DNA of 64,000 bases from Cohnella terricola (GCF_007786475.1 NZ_VNJJ01000008.1:1-64000), one strand, 5' to 3'. Positions 7,462 through 17,162 are shown, counted from the first letter of the stretch. Notes: generated by a model from the sequence alone, not told the origin. Made by a program: numbers and translations.

Positions 7462-7496
7462 CCGTGAATACACTAATCCTAACGTATGATTCACGG
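7462..7496 (+). promoter_or_regulatory. Inverted repeat in the leader of the proline-rich ORF
   Basis: CCGTGAAT (7462-7469) and ATTCACGG (7489-7496) form 8-bp perfect arms around a 19-nt loop. The second arm ends 3 bp before the AAGGAGGG ribosome binding site of the small ORF at 7515, so it may be an operator or an mRNA hairpin. Confidence 0.5.
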
Positions 7497-7514
7497 ACGA
7501 AGGAGGGTTGAGAC

Positions 7515-7658
7515 ATGGCTATTTTTCTTCCGTTTCCTCCTTGGACGATCCCGCAGGGACCGCCATTTATCCCGCCTATTCCGCCGGTTCCCGCCGTTCC
7601 TCCCGCGCCGCCTGCTCCACCTGCGCCTCCGCGCGGCCGAGCGAATAGCTCGCGTTAA
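7515..7658 (+). CDS. Proline-rich microprotein (47 aa), unknown function
   Basis: A 47-residue ORF starting MAIFLPFPPWTIPQGPPFIP and continuing with PP(I/V/A)P and APPAPP repeats, ending in a basic GRANSSR tail. A strong AAGGAGGG lies ~8 bp before the ATG. About 40% of the residues are proline. It has no clear transmembrane segment or secretion signal. An arginine-rich ORF in another frame of the same DNA has no ribosome binding site and is judged a shadow. I do not recognise the family; a spore or surface structural role is possible but unsupported. Confidence 0.6.
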   Translation: MAIFLPFPPWTIPQGPPFIPPIPPVPAVPPAPPAPPAPPRGRANSSR

Positions 7659-7746
7659 CATCGATTTCTTCTATTGTTTCGATTATCGAATCGGATTAAT
7701 ATAGAAACACAGATCGGAATTATATTTTATTATCTGAAGGGTGATC

Positions 7747-8337
7747 ATGACCGCGATGTCCGTCGTTTCTGAGTTGTTACAGTACAATCGTCAATTCGTC
7801 GAGAACAAAGGGTACGAGGAGTACTTGACCGATAAGTATCCCGATAAGCAAATCGCCATACTGACCTGTATGGACACCCGGCTCGTCGAACTTCTGCCTA
7901 AAGCGTTAAATCTTCGGAACGGGGACGCTAAAATCATAAAAAACGCCGGAGCGATCCTGACCCAGCCTTTCGGCAGCGCCATGCGCAGCATTCTTATCGC
8001 CATCTACGAGATGGGGGTCAAGGAAGTATTCGTGATCGGCCACCATGGCTGCGGCATGACCGGTCTCAATGCGGATGGCATCATCGAGAAGATCAAAGCC
8101 CAAGGCATTCCGGATATCGTTCTTGAAACGCTGAACAAGTCCGGAATCAGAATGGAACGATTCCTTAAAGGATTCCAAACGGTCGAAGAGGGAATCATGC
8201 AAAGCGTGGAGATCATTCGCAACCATCCCTTGCTGCCCAAGACGATTCCGGTTCACGCCTTCGTCATGCATCCGGATACGGGCGAGATGGAATTGCTGTC
8301 GGAAGGCTATGAATATTTGAAGCAACGAGATGGGTAA
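7747..8337 (+). CDS. Beta-class carbonic anhydrase
   Basis: A 196-residue cytoplasmic zinc enzyme that interconverts CO2 and bicarbonate. The zinc ligands of the beta class are visible as Cys41 in CMDTR, and His99 and Cys102 in HHGCG; Asp43/Arg45 form the usual catalytic dyad. The length fits the short Bacillota form (YtiB/YbcF-like). The ATG at 7747 has GAAGGG 6 bp upstream; a GTG two codons earlier is less likely. It stands alone, with a terminator just downstream. Confidence 0.93.
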   Translation: MTAMSVVSELLQYNRQFVENKGYEEYLTDKYPDKQIAILTCMDTRLVELLPKALNLRNGDAKIIKNAGAILTQPFGSAMRSILIAIYEMGVKEVFVIGHHGCGMTGLNADGIIEKIKAQGIPDIVLETLNKSGIRMERFLKGFQTVEEGIMQSVEIIRNHPLLPKTIPVHAFVMHPDTGEMELLSEGYEYLKQRDG

Positions 8338-8350
8338 TGAGGAGACGCGG

Positions 8351-8408
8351 AAAATCCAAAGGCGATCAGCAGACAATGAGTTCTGCCGGCCGCTTTTGGA
8401 TTTTTTTG
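8351..8408 (+). terminator. Rho-independent terminator after carbonic anhydrase
   Basis: AAAATCCAAA pairs with TTTTGGATTTT around a longer GC-rich inner stem, followed by TTTTTTTG. Confidence 0.8.
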
Positions 8409-8525
8409 CGTTGAGGGTCAAAACTTTTTCGAAAATGGTCAAATCTATTGCTTACGAGGATCGAAACAAAACGATGTAATGAATAGAGTGCTCATTTTAT
8501 TTTGACTCAGCGAGGTGACTGGATC

Positions 8526-10298
8526 ATGAATCCTGCAAAAAACTACGATGATGCGATTCACAACCAATCTTATGAAGCGCGATATTTAACGAAAAGAATT
8601 ACGAACGAGAGCATGATTTATGACGCAGGTCGAACGAAAGAATCGCTGAACGGCTATTGGAGCTTCGGCATCGACCAATACGATACTTGCCTTCGGGCGA
8701 GATGGTTCGAAGAGAATTACGTGGACAAAGACGGACGTTACAATCCGATGGATTTCAGCTTCGATGAATGGGAGAAGATGCCCGTCCCGTCCTGCTGGAA
8801 CGTGCAAAAGGAGAAATACTTCCTCTATGAAGGGAGCGCGGTCTACACTCGGACGTTCTTGTATCAAAACCACGGAGAAGAGCGGGTCTATATCAAGTTC
8901 GGAGCGGTCAATTACGATGCCAAGGTGTTCCTGAACAAAGAATATTTAGGCTGTCACAAAGGCGGATCTACGCCTTTTTATGTGGAGGTCACCGGGCTGT
9001 TGAAGGAACAGAACCGGATTCTCGTCGTGGCTAACAACACGCGCAACAAGGATCACGTCCCGACCGACAACACGGATTGGTTTAATTACGGCGGCATTTA
9101 CCGCGACGTGGAAATCATTCGCTTGCCGGCAACGTTTATTAAAGATTTCACGATCGCGCTTGTTCCCGACGGCGGCTTTGATAAGATCCGGATCGGGCTA
9201 GCGATCGAAGGAGCCGAGAAGAACGGCACGGCCAATCTGAAGATCGGCGGACTCTCGATCGATCATACGGTCGAAATCCGCGATGGCTTGGGATCTGCCG
9301 TAATCGAGGTGCGCCCCGAACTATGGAGTCCGGACAATCCGAAACTATACGAAGCAAGCATCGAATTCGGCGAAGACATCATCCGCGAGAAGATCGGCTT
9401 TAGGGAAATTCGCGTCGACGGGCAAGAAATCTTACTCAACGGCAAGCCGATCTATCTCAAAGGCATAAGCGCGCATGAAGAAAGCGTGAAGAACGGGAAA
9501 GCCGTATCCGATGCCGAGATCGTCGAGAACATCAAGCTGGCGAAAGAAATGAACTGTAACTACATGCGGTTGGCGCATTACCCTCATACGGAACGGGCAG
9601 CACAAATCGCGGACGAAATGGGCATTCTTCTGTGGGAAGAGATTCCCGTCTATTGGTCGATTAATTTTCAAAATCAGAAGACGTACCGTGACGCGGAGAA
9701 TCAACTGACCGAATTGATCCGCCGGGACCGCAACCGGGCGAGCGTCATCGTATGGGCGGTCGGGAACGAAAATCCGGACACGGATGCCCGGGTCGCATTT
9801 ATGAGCGCGCTGGCGCGCAAGGCCAAAGAGCTCGATCCGACTCGTCTCGTATCCGCGGCGTGCATGCTGGATCATGTTAATCATATGATCGACGATCGGC
9901 TCGCGGATGAATTGGATATCATCGGAGCGAATGAATATTACGGTTGGTACCAACCGAATTTCGATAATCTGGTCAAGCTGTTCGAGAACAGCAAGCCGAT
10001 TAAACCCGTCATTATTACGGAATTCGGAGCAGATGCGAAAGCGGGACATCGAGGCACTGTCGACGAAAAGGGTACGGAGGACTGTCAACACGAGATTTAC
10101 AGGAAACAAGTCGAGGTCTTCAATCGAATCCCCTACGTGAAAGGTACGAGTCCTTGGATCTTGTACGATTTCCGTTGCCCGCGTAGACTGCACCCGATCA
10201 CGCAAAATTATTACAATACGAAGGGCCTTCTCTCTGAAGACAAGTCTTACAAGAAACTGGCCTTCTACGTGATGCAGCATTTCTATGAAGGAAGATAG
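8526..10298 (+). CDS. Glycoside hydrolase family 2 protein (beta-galactosidase/beta-glucuronidase-like)
   Basis: A 590-residue cytoplasmic GH2 retaining glycosidase in the short three-domain form: jelly-roll sugar-binding domain (~40-200), immunoglobulin-like domain (~205-300), TIM barrel (~300-590). The acid/base is Glu415 in WAVGNENPD; the nucleophile is Glu499 in IITEFGAD. The NYGGIYRDV motif of the binding domain is present. The substrate (galactoside, glucuronide or other) is not determinable. The ATG at 8526 has GAGGTG upstream; an earlier TTG is unlikely. It is followed by a terminator and then a sugar ABC transporter, so imported oligosaccharide is probably hydrolysed inside the cell. 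Confidence 0.92.
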   Translation: MNPAKNYDDAIHNQSYEARYLTKRITNESMIYDAGRTKESLNGYWSFGIDQYDTCLRARWFEENYVDKDGRYNPMDFSFDEWEKMPVPSCWNVQKEKYFLYEGSAVYTRTFLYQNHGEERVYIKFGAVNYDAKVFLNKEYLGCHKGGSTPFYVEVTGLLKEQNRILVVANNTRNKDHVPTDNTDWFNYGGIYRDVEIIRLPATFIKDFTIALVPDGGFDKIRIGLAIEGAEKNGTANLKIGGLSIDHTVEIRDGLGSAVIEVRPELWSPDNPKLYEASIEFGEDIIREKIGFREIRVDGQEILLNGKPIYLKGISAHEESVKNGKAVSDAEIVENIKLAKEMNCNYMRLAHYPHTERAAQIADEMGILLWEEIPVYWSINFQNQKTYRDAENQLTELIRRDRNRASVIVWAVGNENPDTDARVAFMSALARKAKELDPTRLVSAACMLDHVNHMIDDRLADELDIIGANEYYGWYQPNFDNLVKLFENSKPIKPVIITEFGADAKAGHRGTVDEKGTEDCQHEIYRKQVEVFNRIPYVKGTSPWILYDFRCPRRLHPITQNYYNTKGLLSEDKSYKKLAFYVMQHFYEGR

Positions 10299-10299
10299 A

Positions 10300-10330
10300 A
10301 AAGACGGGGAGCAAGTTCCCCGCCTTTTTT
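10300..10330 (+). terminator. Rho-independent terminator after the GH2 gene
   Basis: GACGGGG / CCCCGCC stem with loop AGCAAGTT, followed by TTTTTT. It separates the glycosidase from the transporter genes. Confidence 0.85.
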
Positions 10331-10444
10331 ATTTCTTAAAAAAGTAAAAATATTTTCAAACCGGTCATTTTCAGCCCTTATTGCTTCATCCGATCTCCGG
10401 TACGATTCAGATAAGGAACAATATCTTTGATTGGGGTGCAAGCT

Positions 10445-11380
10445 ATGGACAACACAATCACGAAGACGGAAAAGAGCAAGCGAACGTCCGGCGTTCGTTC
10501 ATCCATGAGACGAAGGGAGACCCTGTCAGGATATATATTTATCGGACCGATGTTAATCGGCTTATTGGTGATTACGATCATTCCGACCGTGTTAACGTTT
10601 ATTCTCAGCTTTGCGGATTGGAGCTTTATCGCGGGAATCGATAAGATCAAATTCACGGGAATCAAGAACTTTACCCGGCTATTCAACGATGACGTATTCC
10701 TTATTTCCTTAAAAAACAACATCTATTTGTTGCTGGTCGTTCCCATCCAATTGATCATCTCACTGGTTTTGGCAGTCATTATCGATAAACTGGTTTATTT
10801 GAAAAGCTTCTTCAAAATTATTTTTTTCCTGCCCTATATATCGAGCATCGTTGCCGTGGCGATTTGCTTTCAGTTGCTTTTCCAGCCTTCCTACGGGCCT
10901 ATCAATCAATTTCTGCGCGCGATCGGCGTAAACAATCCCCCGACATGGCTCGCGGATATCCATTATGCGCTGCCGTCCGTAATGGTCATTATGGTGTGGG
11001 TCGGGATCGGGTTCTGCCTGATCGTCTATATGGCCGCTCTGCAGGCGATCCCGAAAGATCTGTACGAATCGGCGGACATCGACGGAGCGGGAACTTGGAC
11101 AAGATTCGCCAAAATCACGTTTCCGATGGTATCGCCAACGACGTTCTTTCTTCTCGTCACGGGTTTTATCAGCTCTTTCAAAGCCTTCGATATTATCAAA
11201 GTGTTGACCGAAGGCCGTCCGGCTTACTCGACTTCTGTCGTGACCTATTATCTCTACACGACCGCGTTCGAAAATCTTAAAACCGGATACGCGTCGTCCA
11301 TGGCATTGATATTATTCGGATTCGTTCTGCTCATTACGCTCTTCCAAATGTACGGACAAAAGAAATGGGTTAATTATTAA
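10445..11380 (+). CDS. Carbohydrate ABC transporter permease (MalF/UgpA type)
   Basis: A 311-residue inner-membrane permease with six predicted helices, the first at ~residues 37-60 (IFIGPMLIGLLVITIIPTV). The EAA loop that docks the ATPase reads LYESADIDGAGTWTRFAKITFP. Such transporters borrow a shared MsmX-type ATPase, and none is encoded nearby. The ATG at 10445 follows GGGGTG. The second permease starts 16 bp downstream, and the substrate-binding lipoprotein follows. Confidence 0.93.
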   Translation: MDNTITKTEKSKRTSGVRSSMRRRETLSGYIFIGPMLIGLLVITIIPTVLTFILSFADWSFIAGIDKIKFTGIKNFTRLFNDDVFLISLKNNIYLLLVVPIQLIISLVLAVIIDKLVYLKSFFKIIFFLPYISSIVAVAICFQLLFQPSYGPINQFLRAIGVNNPPTWLADIHYALPSVMVIMVWVGIGFCLIVYMAALQAIPKDLYESADIDGAGTWTRFAKITFPMVSPTTFFLLVTGFISSFKAFDIIKVLTEGRPAYSTSVVTYYLYTTAFENLKTGYASSMALILFGFVLLITLFQMYGQKKWVNY

Positions 11381-11395
11381 TCATCGGGGTGACTT

Positions 11396-12229
11396 ATGGA
11401 TAAACGTAAAACGGTAAGCAGGACAATCGCCACGATCCTGATGTTGGCGGCGGGGGTGGCTTTTGTCCTGCCTTTCATATGGATGATATCGGCTTCTTTC
11501 AAACCGGAGATCGACGTGTTCAAGTATCCGATCGAATGGATTCCGAAACATTGGAACGTCTACGAGAATTACCGGGAGGTATGGGTCGGGGAACATCCCT
11601 TCGCGATCTATTACTGGAACACGATTAAAGTCAGCGTGATTACGACGATAATCTCCGTTGCCGTGTCCAGCATGGCCGCCTACGGGTTTTCGCATGTCGA
11701 CTTCAAAGGAAGGAACGCCATGTTCCTGTTGGTGCTCATGACGTTTATGGTGCCGAGCTATTCCATTATCGTTCCTCAATTCATGATTTTCCGCTGGCTG
11801 CAATTGTTCGATAGCCATCTGGGTCTCATCCTGATCGGATCGTTCAGCGCGCTCGGGACGTTTATGCTTCGCCAGTTTTTCCTGGGCATCCATAAGGATT
11901 ATCTGGAGGCCGCTAAGCTGGACGGAGCGGGACACGCTAGAATATTCATGCAAATTACGATACCCTTGGTGAAGCCGGCATTGGCGACTTATGCGATCCT
12001 TCGGTTTATCTGGACCTGGAACGATTACGCGAACCCTTTGATATTCCTTCGCAGCGACCGTCTTTCGACGATCCAGCTCGGAATCCAGAAGTTCGCCTCG
12101 GAAAGCGGGGCATATTACTCCCTCATTATGGCGGGAACCGTCTCGGCCATTTTGCCGCTTATCGTGATTTTCATCATCGGACAGAAACAGGTGATCGAAG
12201 GGATTGCGATGGGCGGCGTAAAAGGGTAA
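11396..12229 (+). CDS. Carbohydrate ABC transporter permease (MalG/UgpE type)
   Basis: A 277-residue permease with six helices and the EAA motif YLEAAKLDGAGHARIFMQITIP, paired with the upstream permease to form the membrane channel. The N-terminal ASFKPEIDVFKYP after the first helix is typical of CUT1 MalG-type subunits. GGGGTGA lies just before the start. Confidence 0.94.
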   Translation: MDKRKTVSRTIATILMLAAGVAFVLPFIWMISASFKPEIDVFKYPIEWIPKHWNVYENYREVWVGEHPFAIYYWNTIKVSVITTIISVAVSSMAAYGFSHVDFKGRNAMFLLVLMTFMVPSYSIIVPQFMIFRWLQLFDSHLGLILIGSFSALGTFMLRQFFLGIHKDYLEAAKLDGAGHARIFMQITIPLVKPALATYAILRFIWTWNDYANPLIFLRSDRLSTIQLGIQKFASESGAYYSLIMAGTVSAILPLIVIFIIGQKQVIEGIAMGGVKG

Positions 12230-12332
12230 AAATTTTTCCGAATAAGTAAAAATAGAAACTCCGAAGCCTCTATAAGAAAATGGTAAGTTTAGATTGCAAA
12301 AACAAAGAGCATCCAAATCGGGAGGTTATTCT

Positions 12333-13706
12333 ATGAAGAAAAAATGGTTGTCGGTCGTCGCGGCAGCAACGCTCGCAACGAGTCTGTTGGCCGGTTGCTC
12401 CGGCAAATCGGAAAACAATTCGCCTTCATCTTCGTCAAGCCCGGATAGCAGCGTCGCGCCTAGCTCGAGCGAAGCTCCGGCGGCGAAAGATCCCGTTACG
12501 ATCAAATTTCTAGGATGGGAGAAGCCGTCCGTCTATCAACCGGCGATCGATGCTTTTCAGCAGGCGAATCCCGATATTAAAGTCGAGTACGTCCCGGTCG
12601 TCGAGAACGATTCGAATGAAACCATTAAGAAAATCGATTTGATGTATGCTTCCGGAGACAACTTCGACGTATTTACCCTCAACTCCGCGCCGACATTCGC
12701 GCAAAGAGCGGCCAACGGAATGTTGGAACCGCTTGACGATTATTTGGCCAAGGAAGGCGTTAAATACGAGGACGAGTACAAAGCGGAGCAACAAAAATTA
12801 GACGGGAAACGTTACTCCCTGCCGGGCAAATTCGGCCCTTGGTTCATCTTGATGAACAAATCCGCTTTGGATGCGGCGAACTTGCCGGTTCCGACAAGCT
12901 GGACGTGGGACGAATTCAGAGACTACGCCAAGCAGCTGACGCAGGGCGAAGGAGCCAATAAGACGTACGGCGCTCACTTCCATTCGTGGAAAGATTACTT
13001 CCTGCTGAAAATGTACAGCGCTTCCAGCGATCAAGGTATTATGAAAGACGACGGTTCCACGCTGAACGACGATAACCCGTTGATGAAACAATCTTTGGAA
13101 CTTCGTTATGAGATGGAGCACGCGGATAAGTCTTCGACGCCTTACCAAGACGTCATCACGCAAAAAATTCCTTATCGCGATCAATATTTCCAAGGAAAAG
13201 GGATTATGCTGCCTACCGGCCCTTGGATGATCTCCGAAGCGGGCGGCACGGAGAAAATCCCGGCAACGTTCGTGTCCGCGTTCGCGCCGTGGCCGACAAA
13301 CAATAAAGGCGACGAAATGTACTCCTACGGCGGCGCCGATCCGCTCGTCATATCCACTAAATCGAAACATAAGGAAGAATCGTATAGATTCTTGCGTTAC
13401 TTGTCTACGGAAGGCATGGCGCTGACCAAGCAATTGTCCGCCTGGAAGAAAGCCGATCTGAACAAAGAAGTCGACGAAATCGTTTCCGCGACTCTCTCGC
13501 CGGACATGATCGACAAAGCCTCGCTGATCAACACACTCAGCGCGACCAAACTGCCCGTACCGCCGATTACCGTGTCCTATGCGGGAGATATCGAAAACGC
13601 GTACATTGCGGAAGTCGATAAGTATATGCTAGGCGATTCCGATATCGACACGGCTTTAGCTAGCATCAAGAAAAATCTCCAGAAGATTATTGATGCAAAC
13701 AAGTAA
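12333..13706 (+). CDS. Extracellular sugar-binding lipoprotein of the ABC transporter
   Basis: A 457-residue family 1 solute-binding protein. It has a lipoprotein signal peptide with lipobox LLAGC (Cys ~23), a Ser/Pro/Ala-rich tether to ~residue 55, then the binding domain (TIKFLGWEKP start). GGGAGG precedes the ATG at 12333. A ~100-bp gap with AAGTAAAAATA separates it from the permeases and resembles the AAGTAAAAATA stretch before the first permease. The cognate sugar is unknown. Terminated at 13728. Confidence 0.93.
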   Translation: MKKKWLSVVAAATLATSLLAGCSGKSENNSPSSSSSPDSSVAPSSSEAPAAKDPVTIKFLGWEKPSVYQPAIDAFQQANPDIKVEYVPVVENDSNETIKKIDLMYASGDNFDVFTLNSAPTFAQRAANGMLEPLDDYLAKEGVKYEDEYKAEQQKLDGKRYSLPGKFGPWFILMNKSALDAANLPVPTSWTWDEFRDYAKQLTQGEGANKTYGAHFHSWKDYFLLKMYSASSDQGIMKDDGSTLNDDNPLMKQSLELRYEMEHADKSSTPYQDVITQKIPYRDQYFQGKGIMLPTGPWMISEAGGTEKIPATFVSAFAPWPTNNKGDEMYSYGGADPLVISTKSKHKEESYRFLRYLSTEGMALTKQLSAWKKADLNKEVDEIVSATLSPDMIDKASLINTLSATKLPVPPITVSYAGDIENAYIAEVDKYMLGDSDIDTALASIKKNLQKIIDANK

Positions 13707-13727
13707 TTGGAATCTTATAATGAAAAA

Positions 13728-13757
13728 GAGGATGCCCGGCGCGGCATCCCCTTTTTG
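13728..13757 (+). terminator. Rho-independent terminator after the solute-binding protein gene
   Basis: GGATGCC / GGCATCC stem around CGGCGC, followed by CCTTTTTGC. Confidence 0.82.
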
Positions 13758-13786
13758 CATTACCGCCCGCAAAGGAGTTAAAGGCC

Positions 13787-15559
13787 ATGCGATTTCCATT
13801 GTTCAGTTGGAGACAGAAGCTGATTCTAACTTCGTTGTTATGCCTCGTTCTTCCGTCGGTCATTACTCTGATCATTACGGGAATCTATACGAAAGACGAG
13901 CTGAGGAACAAGGCGGTTACGAAGGCGGGACAATCGCTCGAAGTGGCCGAGCTGTACGAATCCAATATTATGAAAGACATGATCAACGCCTTTAATTCCA
14001 TTCAATACGACAGCGAGATGATCACCCAGCTTCGCATTGCCTGGAACAAATATAAAAGCGACAATACGAGGTCCATCGATTTTTTTTCGTTTCGGGAAGT
14101 GGCCAAAAAGCTCGATCGGTTAACGTTCTTCGGAGGCGCGACTTATGTCACGATCTTGTTGCCGAACGGCCTTTACTTCACGAACTATTCTACCTACAAT
14201 AATAATCTTGATTTTATGTACGAGGAATCTTGGATTAAGGATCTGGCGACCGAACCGTTGAATTCAACGATTTGGCTCGGCACGCAAAAAAACTATGTCC
14301 GTTCGGACGCGGAGAAGTTCCCGGATCTCGTCACGATCGTACGCACTTTCCAGCTTCACGCCAACAGTCCGAATGCTTACATTATATTAAGCAAGCCGGA
14401 AGTCCAATTTCGCCAAATATTCGCGGAATACGCGTCCGACCAAATCATGATGCTGCTCGACGAAGAAGGAAAGATTATCTCCCATACGAATTCGGACCAG
14501 ATCGGACAAGTTTTTAAGGAGCCGGTTCCACAGGAGGACTCATACAATGTCGTGAATTGGAACGGGCATAAGTATATTTCGGTTAATCATCCTTTGCCTT
14601 ACGCTGGTTGGAGCATGCGGAGCTTAACGCCTTATGAAAGCGTTACAAGTAAAATCGGCGCCATATTCAATTACGTTGTTATTCTTCAGATCGCATTTTT
14701 CCTGCTGTTCGCAATCGTTCTCTTTTACTTCCTGAATCAATGGACCATGCCGATCATGAAGCTGGCCAGAACGGCCATCAAAGTCGAGAAGGGGTTTCTT
14801 GAGGAGCGGTCGGAGGTTATCGGCCGCGACGAGGTAGGACATTTGGGCTTGGCCTTCGACAGAATGCTCGATCGCTTCGCGGAGATGATCAAGCAGATCG
14901 AATGGGAGCAAAGCCGGAAAAGAATAGCCGAGTTGGAGCTGCTCCAAGCTCAGGTTAATCCGCATTTCCTGTTCAATACCCTCAATTCGATCCGCCTTCG
15001 GGCGATTCTCAAAGGGGAGCACGAAATCGGCGAAATCATCGGTTCTCTCTCCACGCTGCTTAGGATGACCATTAACCGGAATAACGAATTCGTACCGCTA
15101 CACGAAGAGGTAGCGACGGTTGAGCATTACATGCGACTAATGAACTATCGGCATTCCGAAGGCGTCGTTCTATCGGTTAACCTCGCATCGGACACGCTGC
15201 TCGAAGCGATTCCTCGTTTTACGTTGCAGCCTCTTGTCGAAAATGCGTATCTTCATGGTCTCCGGCAGAAGCAAGGAGTCATCTCCATCTCTTCTTGGAA
15301 GCAAGCGAACCTGCTCTACATCGAGATAAAGGATAACGGTATCGGCATGATGCAGGAAAAGATGCTGGAGATCAAGAACGGCGTTTCGCGTTCCGGCATC
15401 GGGTTGAAGAACGTCAGCGAGCGTCTGAAGATTATATATGGCGAGATGTTCGATATGGCGATGGACAGTTCTCCGGGAGAGGGCTTGACGATAACCTTAA
15501 TCATACCGCTTAACGGCAAGGAGGAGAGCAGACATGTATCGGGTCATAGTGGTGGATGA
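13787..15559 (+). CDS. YesM-like sensor histidine kinase
   Basis: A 590-residue membrane sensor. An N-terminal helix (~residues 12-32) is followed by a large extracellular Cache-type region to ~285, a second helix (VVILQIAFFLLFAIVLFYFL), and HAMP with DEVGHLGLAFDRM. The His_kinase domain has AQVNPHFLFNTLNSIR with the phospho-accepting His at ~392. The C-terminal HATPase carries LVENAYLHGL and DNGIGM. This is the YesM/LytS type used for carbohydrate sensing. It follows the sugar transporter and overlaps the response regulator gene by 26 bp. Confidence 0.93.
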   Translation: MRFPLFSWRQKLILTSLLCLVLPSVITLIITGIYTKDELRNKAVTKAGQSLEVAELYESNIMKDMINAFNSIQYDSEMITQLRIAWNKYKSDNTRSIDFFSFREVAKKLDRLTFFGGATYVTILLPNGLYFTNYSTYNNNLDFMYEESWIKDLATEPLNSTIWLGTQKNYVRSDAEKFPDLVTIVRTFQLHANSPNAYIILSKPEVQFRQIFAEYASDQIMMLLDEEGKIISHTNSDQIGQVFKEPVPQEDSYNVVNWNGHKYISVNHPLPYAGWSMRSLTPYESVTSKIGAIFNYVVILQIAFFLLFAIVLFYFLNQWTMPIMKLARTAIKVEKGFLEERSEVIGRDEVGHLGLAFDRMLDRFAEMIKQIEWEQSRKRIAELELLQAQVNPHFLFNTLNSIRLRAILKGEHEIGEIIGSLSTLLRMTINRNNEFVPLHEEVATVEHYMRLMNYRHSEGVVLSVNLASDTLLEAIPRFTLQPLVENAYLHGLRQKQGVISISSWKQANLLYIEIKDNGIGMMQEKMLEIKNGVSRSGIGLKNVSERLKIIYGEMFDMAMDSSPGEGLTITLIIPLNGKEESRHVSGHSGG

Positions 15560-17120
15560 CGATGTGGCGGTGTTGGAGTTTTTGGAAAAGCTGATCCCAT
15601 GGCAAGAGATCGGCTTTGAACTTACAGGAGCATTCACCAATGCATTTGATGCTATAGATCATTGCGGCACGGCGATTCCCGATCTGATCGTGACGGATAT
15701 CGGCATGCCGGAGATGGACGGTCTCGAACTGATCCGTAAGCTGCGGTCGGAAGCCCAGGCAACACAGTTTGTCATCTTGTCTTGCCACGACGAATTTCAT
15801 TATGCCCAACAAGCCGTAAAGCTGGGAGTTCAGGATTATATTCTGAAGGAGACGCTTAGCGTCGAGAGCATAATGGGCATTGCCGAGCAGACCAAGAGCA
15901 AAATCGACGATAGTCTTCGTCATAGGCACGAAATGGAGAAATTAACGGATCAAGCGCAAAAAAGCAAAGCGGTGAGGAAGGAAAAATGGTTTAGGAATCT
16001 GATGTTGAATCCGGTTACCGAGGACGGCTCCATGATGGAACAGCTTCGGGAGTACGGACTAAATCCGAATCTGGGACATTATATCCCCGTTCTATGGCGC
16101 ATTCACAGCTTTAATGCCGCGATCAACCGTTACGAGAAGGAGGACATCGTGAAATTCATCGTGGAGAATGCGGCCGAGGAGTTGCTCTGCGAAGAACCTG
16201 ATGTCGTGTTTTTCAGTTATTCCGCACAGGAGTTTTGTTTGATCTACGCGTTCAAAAAGGATCTGGCATCGAACCCTTACGATAAGCTGGTTCGGGTATC
16301 GCGAATGCTGCAGCAGGCATTCTCCAAGTATTTGAAGCTGGAATTTTCCGCGATCGTGGGGGAAACGGCCGCGAATGGCGCGGAGATCAGGCGGCAGCTG
16401 CCAGATCTTCTCTCCAACGCAGATCAATTTTTCTATTTCGACGAGCCGAAGATCGTGAGAAGCAAGGAGATCCCGCCTATAACGAATCAAGAGGACCTGT
16501 TCATGCATTACTTCGAATATTCGGAAAGGCTAAATCGCTTGCTGCTGGAAGAGAACCGGAATGTAGAGCAAGTCGTCGATTCTTTTATTCAATTTATCAA
16601 AAGCAGGAGATTCCAGCCTTCCAATGTCAAACAGATGGTCTGGAAGCTGGCGCTGGATATGCAGTTAAAATTGATCTTCAGCCAGGAATACGCCAAGGAG
16701 AAAGCGCAACAAAGCATCGAACGGATGTTAAACGTCAACGAAATCAGGAACTGGCTTCTTCAATTCATGAAGGAGGCCGTTCTTCGGGCGGAGCAGATAT
16801 CCAAAAAGAGCAAAAAGACGGAGATCGTCGATGCCCAAAAATACGTCATGCTTCATTTGGACCGCAAAATTACGCTCGAGGAAGTCGCCGACCGGTTGCA
16901 CCTGAACCCAAGCTACTTTAGCCGGCTTTTCAAAAAAGAAACGGGCGAGAATTTCATTGAATTCGTTACCCGAATGAAGATGGAGAAGGCGAAAGCGCTG
17001 ATCGGCGAGTCCGGCAACACCGTAGAGAAAGTAGCATGGATGCTCGGATACGATAACAAGAGCTACTTTATTAAAGTGTTTAAACAGCACTTCGGGGCAT
17101 CCCCGAGCCAGTTTGCATAA
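15534..17120 (+). CDS. YesN-like response regulator with AraC-type DNA-binding domain
   Basis: A 528-residue regulator. The receiver domain (VIVVDDDVAVLEF, phospho-acceptor in IVTDIGMPEMDG near residue 55, Lys in YILKET) is followed by a ~300-residue linker and two C-terminal AraC helix-turn-helices (ITLEEVADRLHLNPSYFSRLFKKETG, then VEKVAWMLGYDNKSYFIKVFKQHFGASP). The upstream kinase is its likely partner. The neighbouring GH2, permease and binding-protein genes are its likely targets. GGAGGAGAG precedes the ATG, inside the kinase gene. Confidence 0.94.
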   Translation: MYRVIVVDDDVAVLEFLEKLIPWQEIGFELTGAFTNAFDAIDHCGTAIPDLIVTDIGMPEMDGLELIRKLRSEAQATQFVILSCHDEFHYAQQAVKLGVQDYILKETLSVESIMGIAEQTKSKIDDSLRHRHEMEKLTDQAQKSKAVRKEKWFRNLMLNPVTEDGSMMEQLREYGLNPNLGHYIPVLWRIHSFNAAINRYEKEDIVKFIVENAAEELLCEEPDVVFFSYSAQEFCLIYAFKKDLASNPYDKLVRVSRMLQQAFSKYLKLEFSAIVGETAANGAEIRRQLPDLLSNADQFFYFDEPKIVRSKEIPPITNQEDLFMHYFEYSERLNRLLLEENRNVEQVVDSFIQFIKSRRFQPSNVKQMVWKLALDMQLKLIFSQEYAKEKAQQSIERMLNVNEIRNWLLQFMKEAVLRAEQISKKSKKTEIVDAQKYVMLHLDRKITLEEVADRLHLNPSYFSRLFKKETGENFIEFVTRMKMEKAKALIGESGNTVEKVAWMLGYDNKSYFIKVFKQHFGASPSQFA

Positions 17121-17162
17121 GGGCGAATCCGGCGGTTAGGAACCGGAAGTCCGACCCGGCAA

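Noticed and set aside
7486..7704. 72-codon arginine-rich open frame overlapping the proline-rich ORF
   Set aside because: It is the +1 read of CCN-rich codons, starts inside the inverted repeat and has no ribosome binding site; the 47-codon frame has both.
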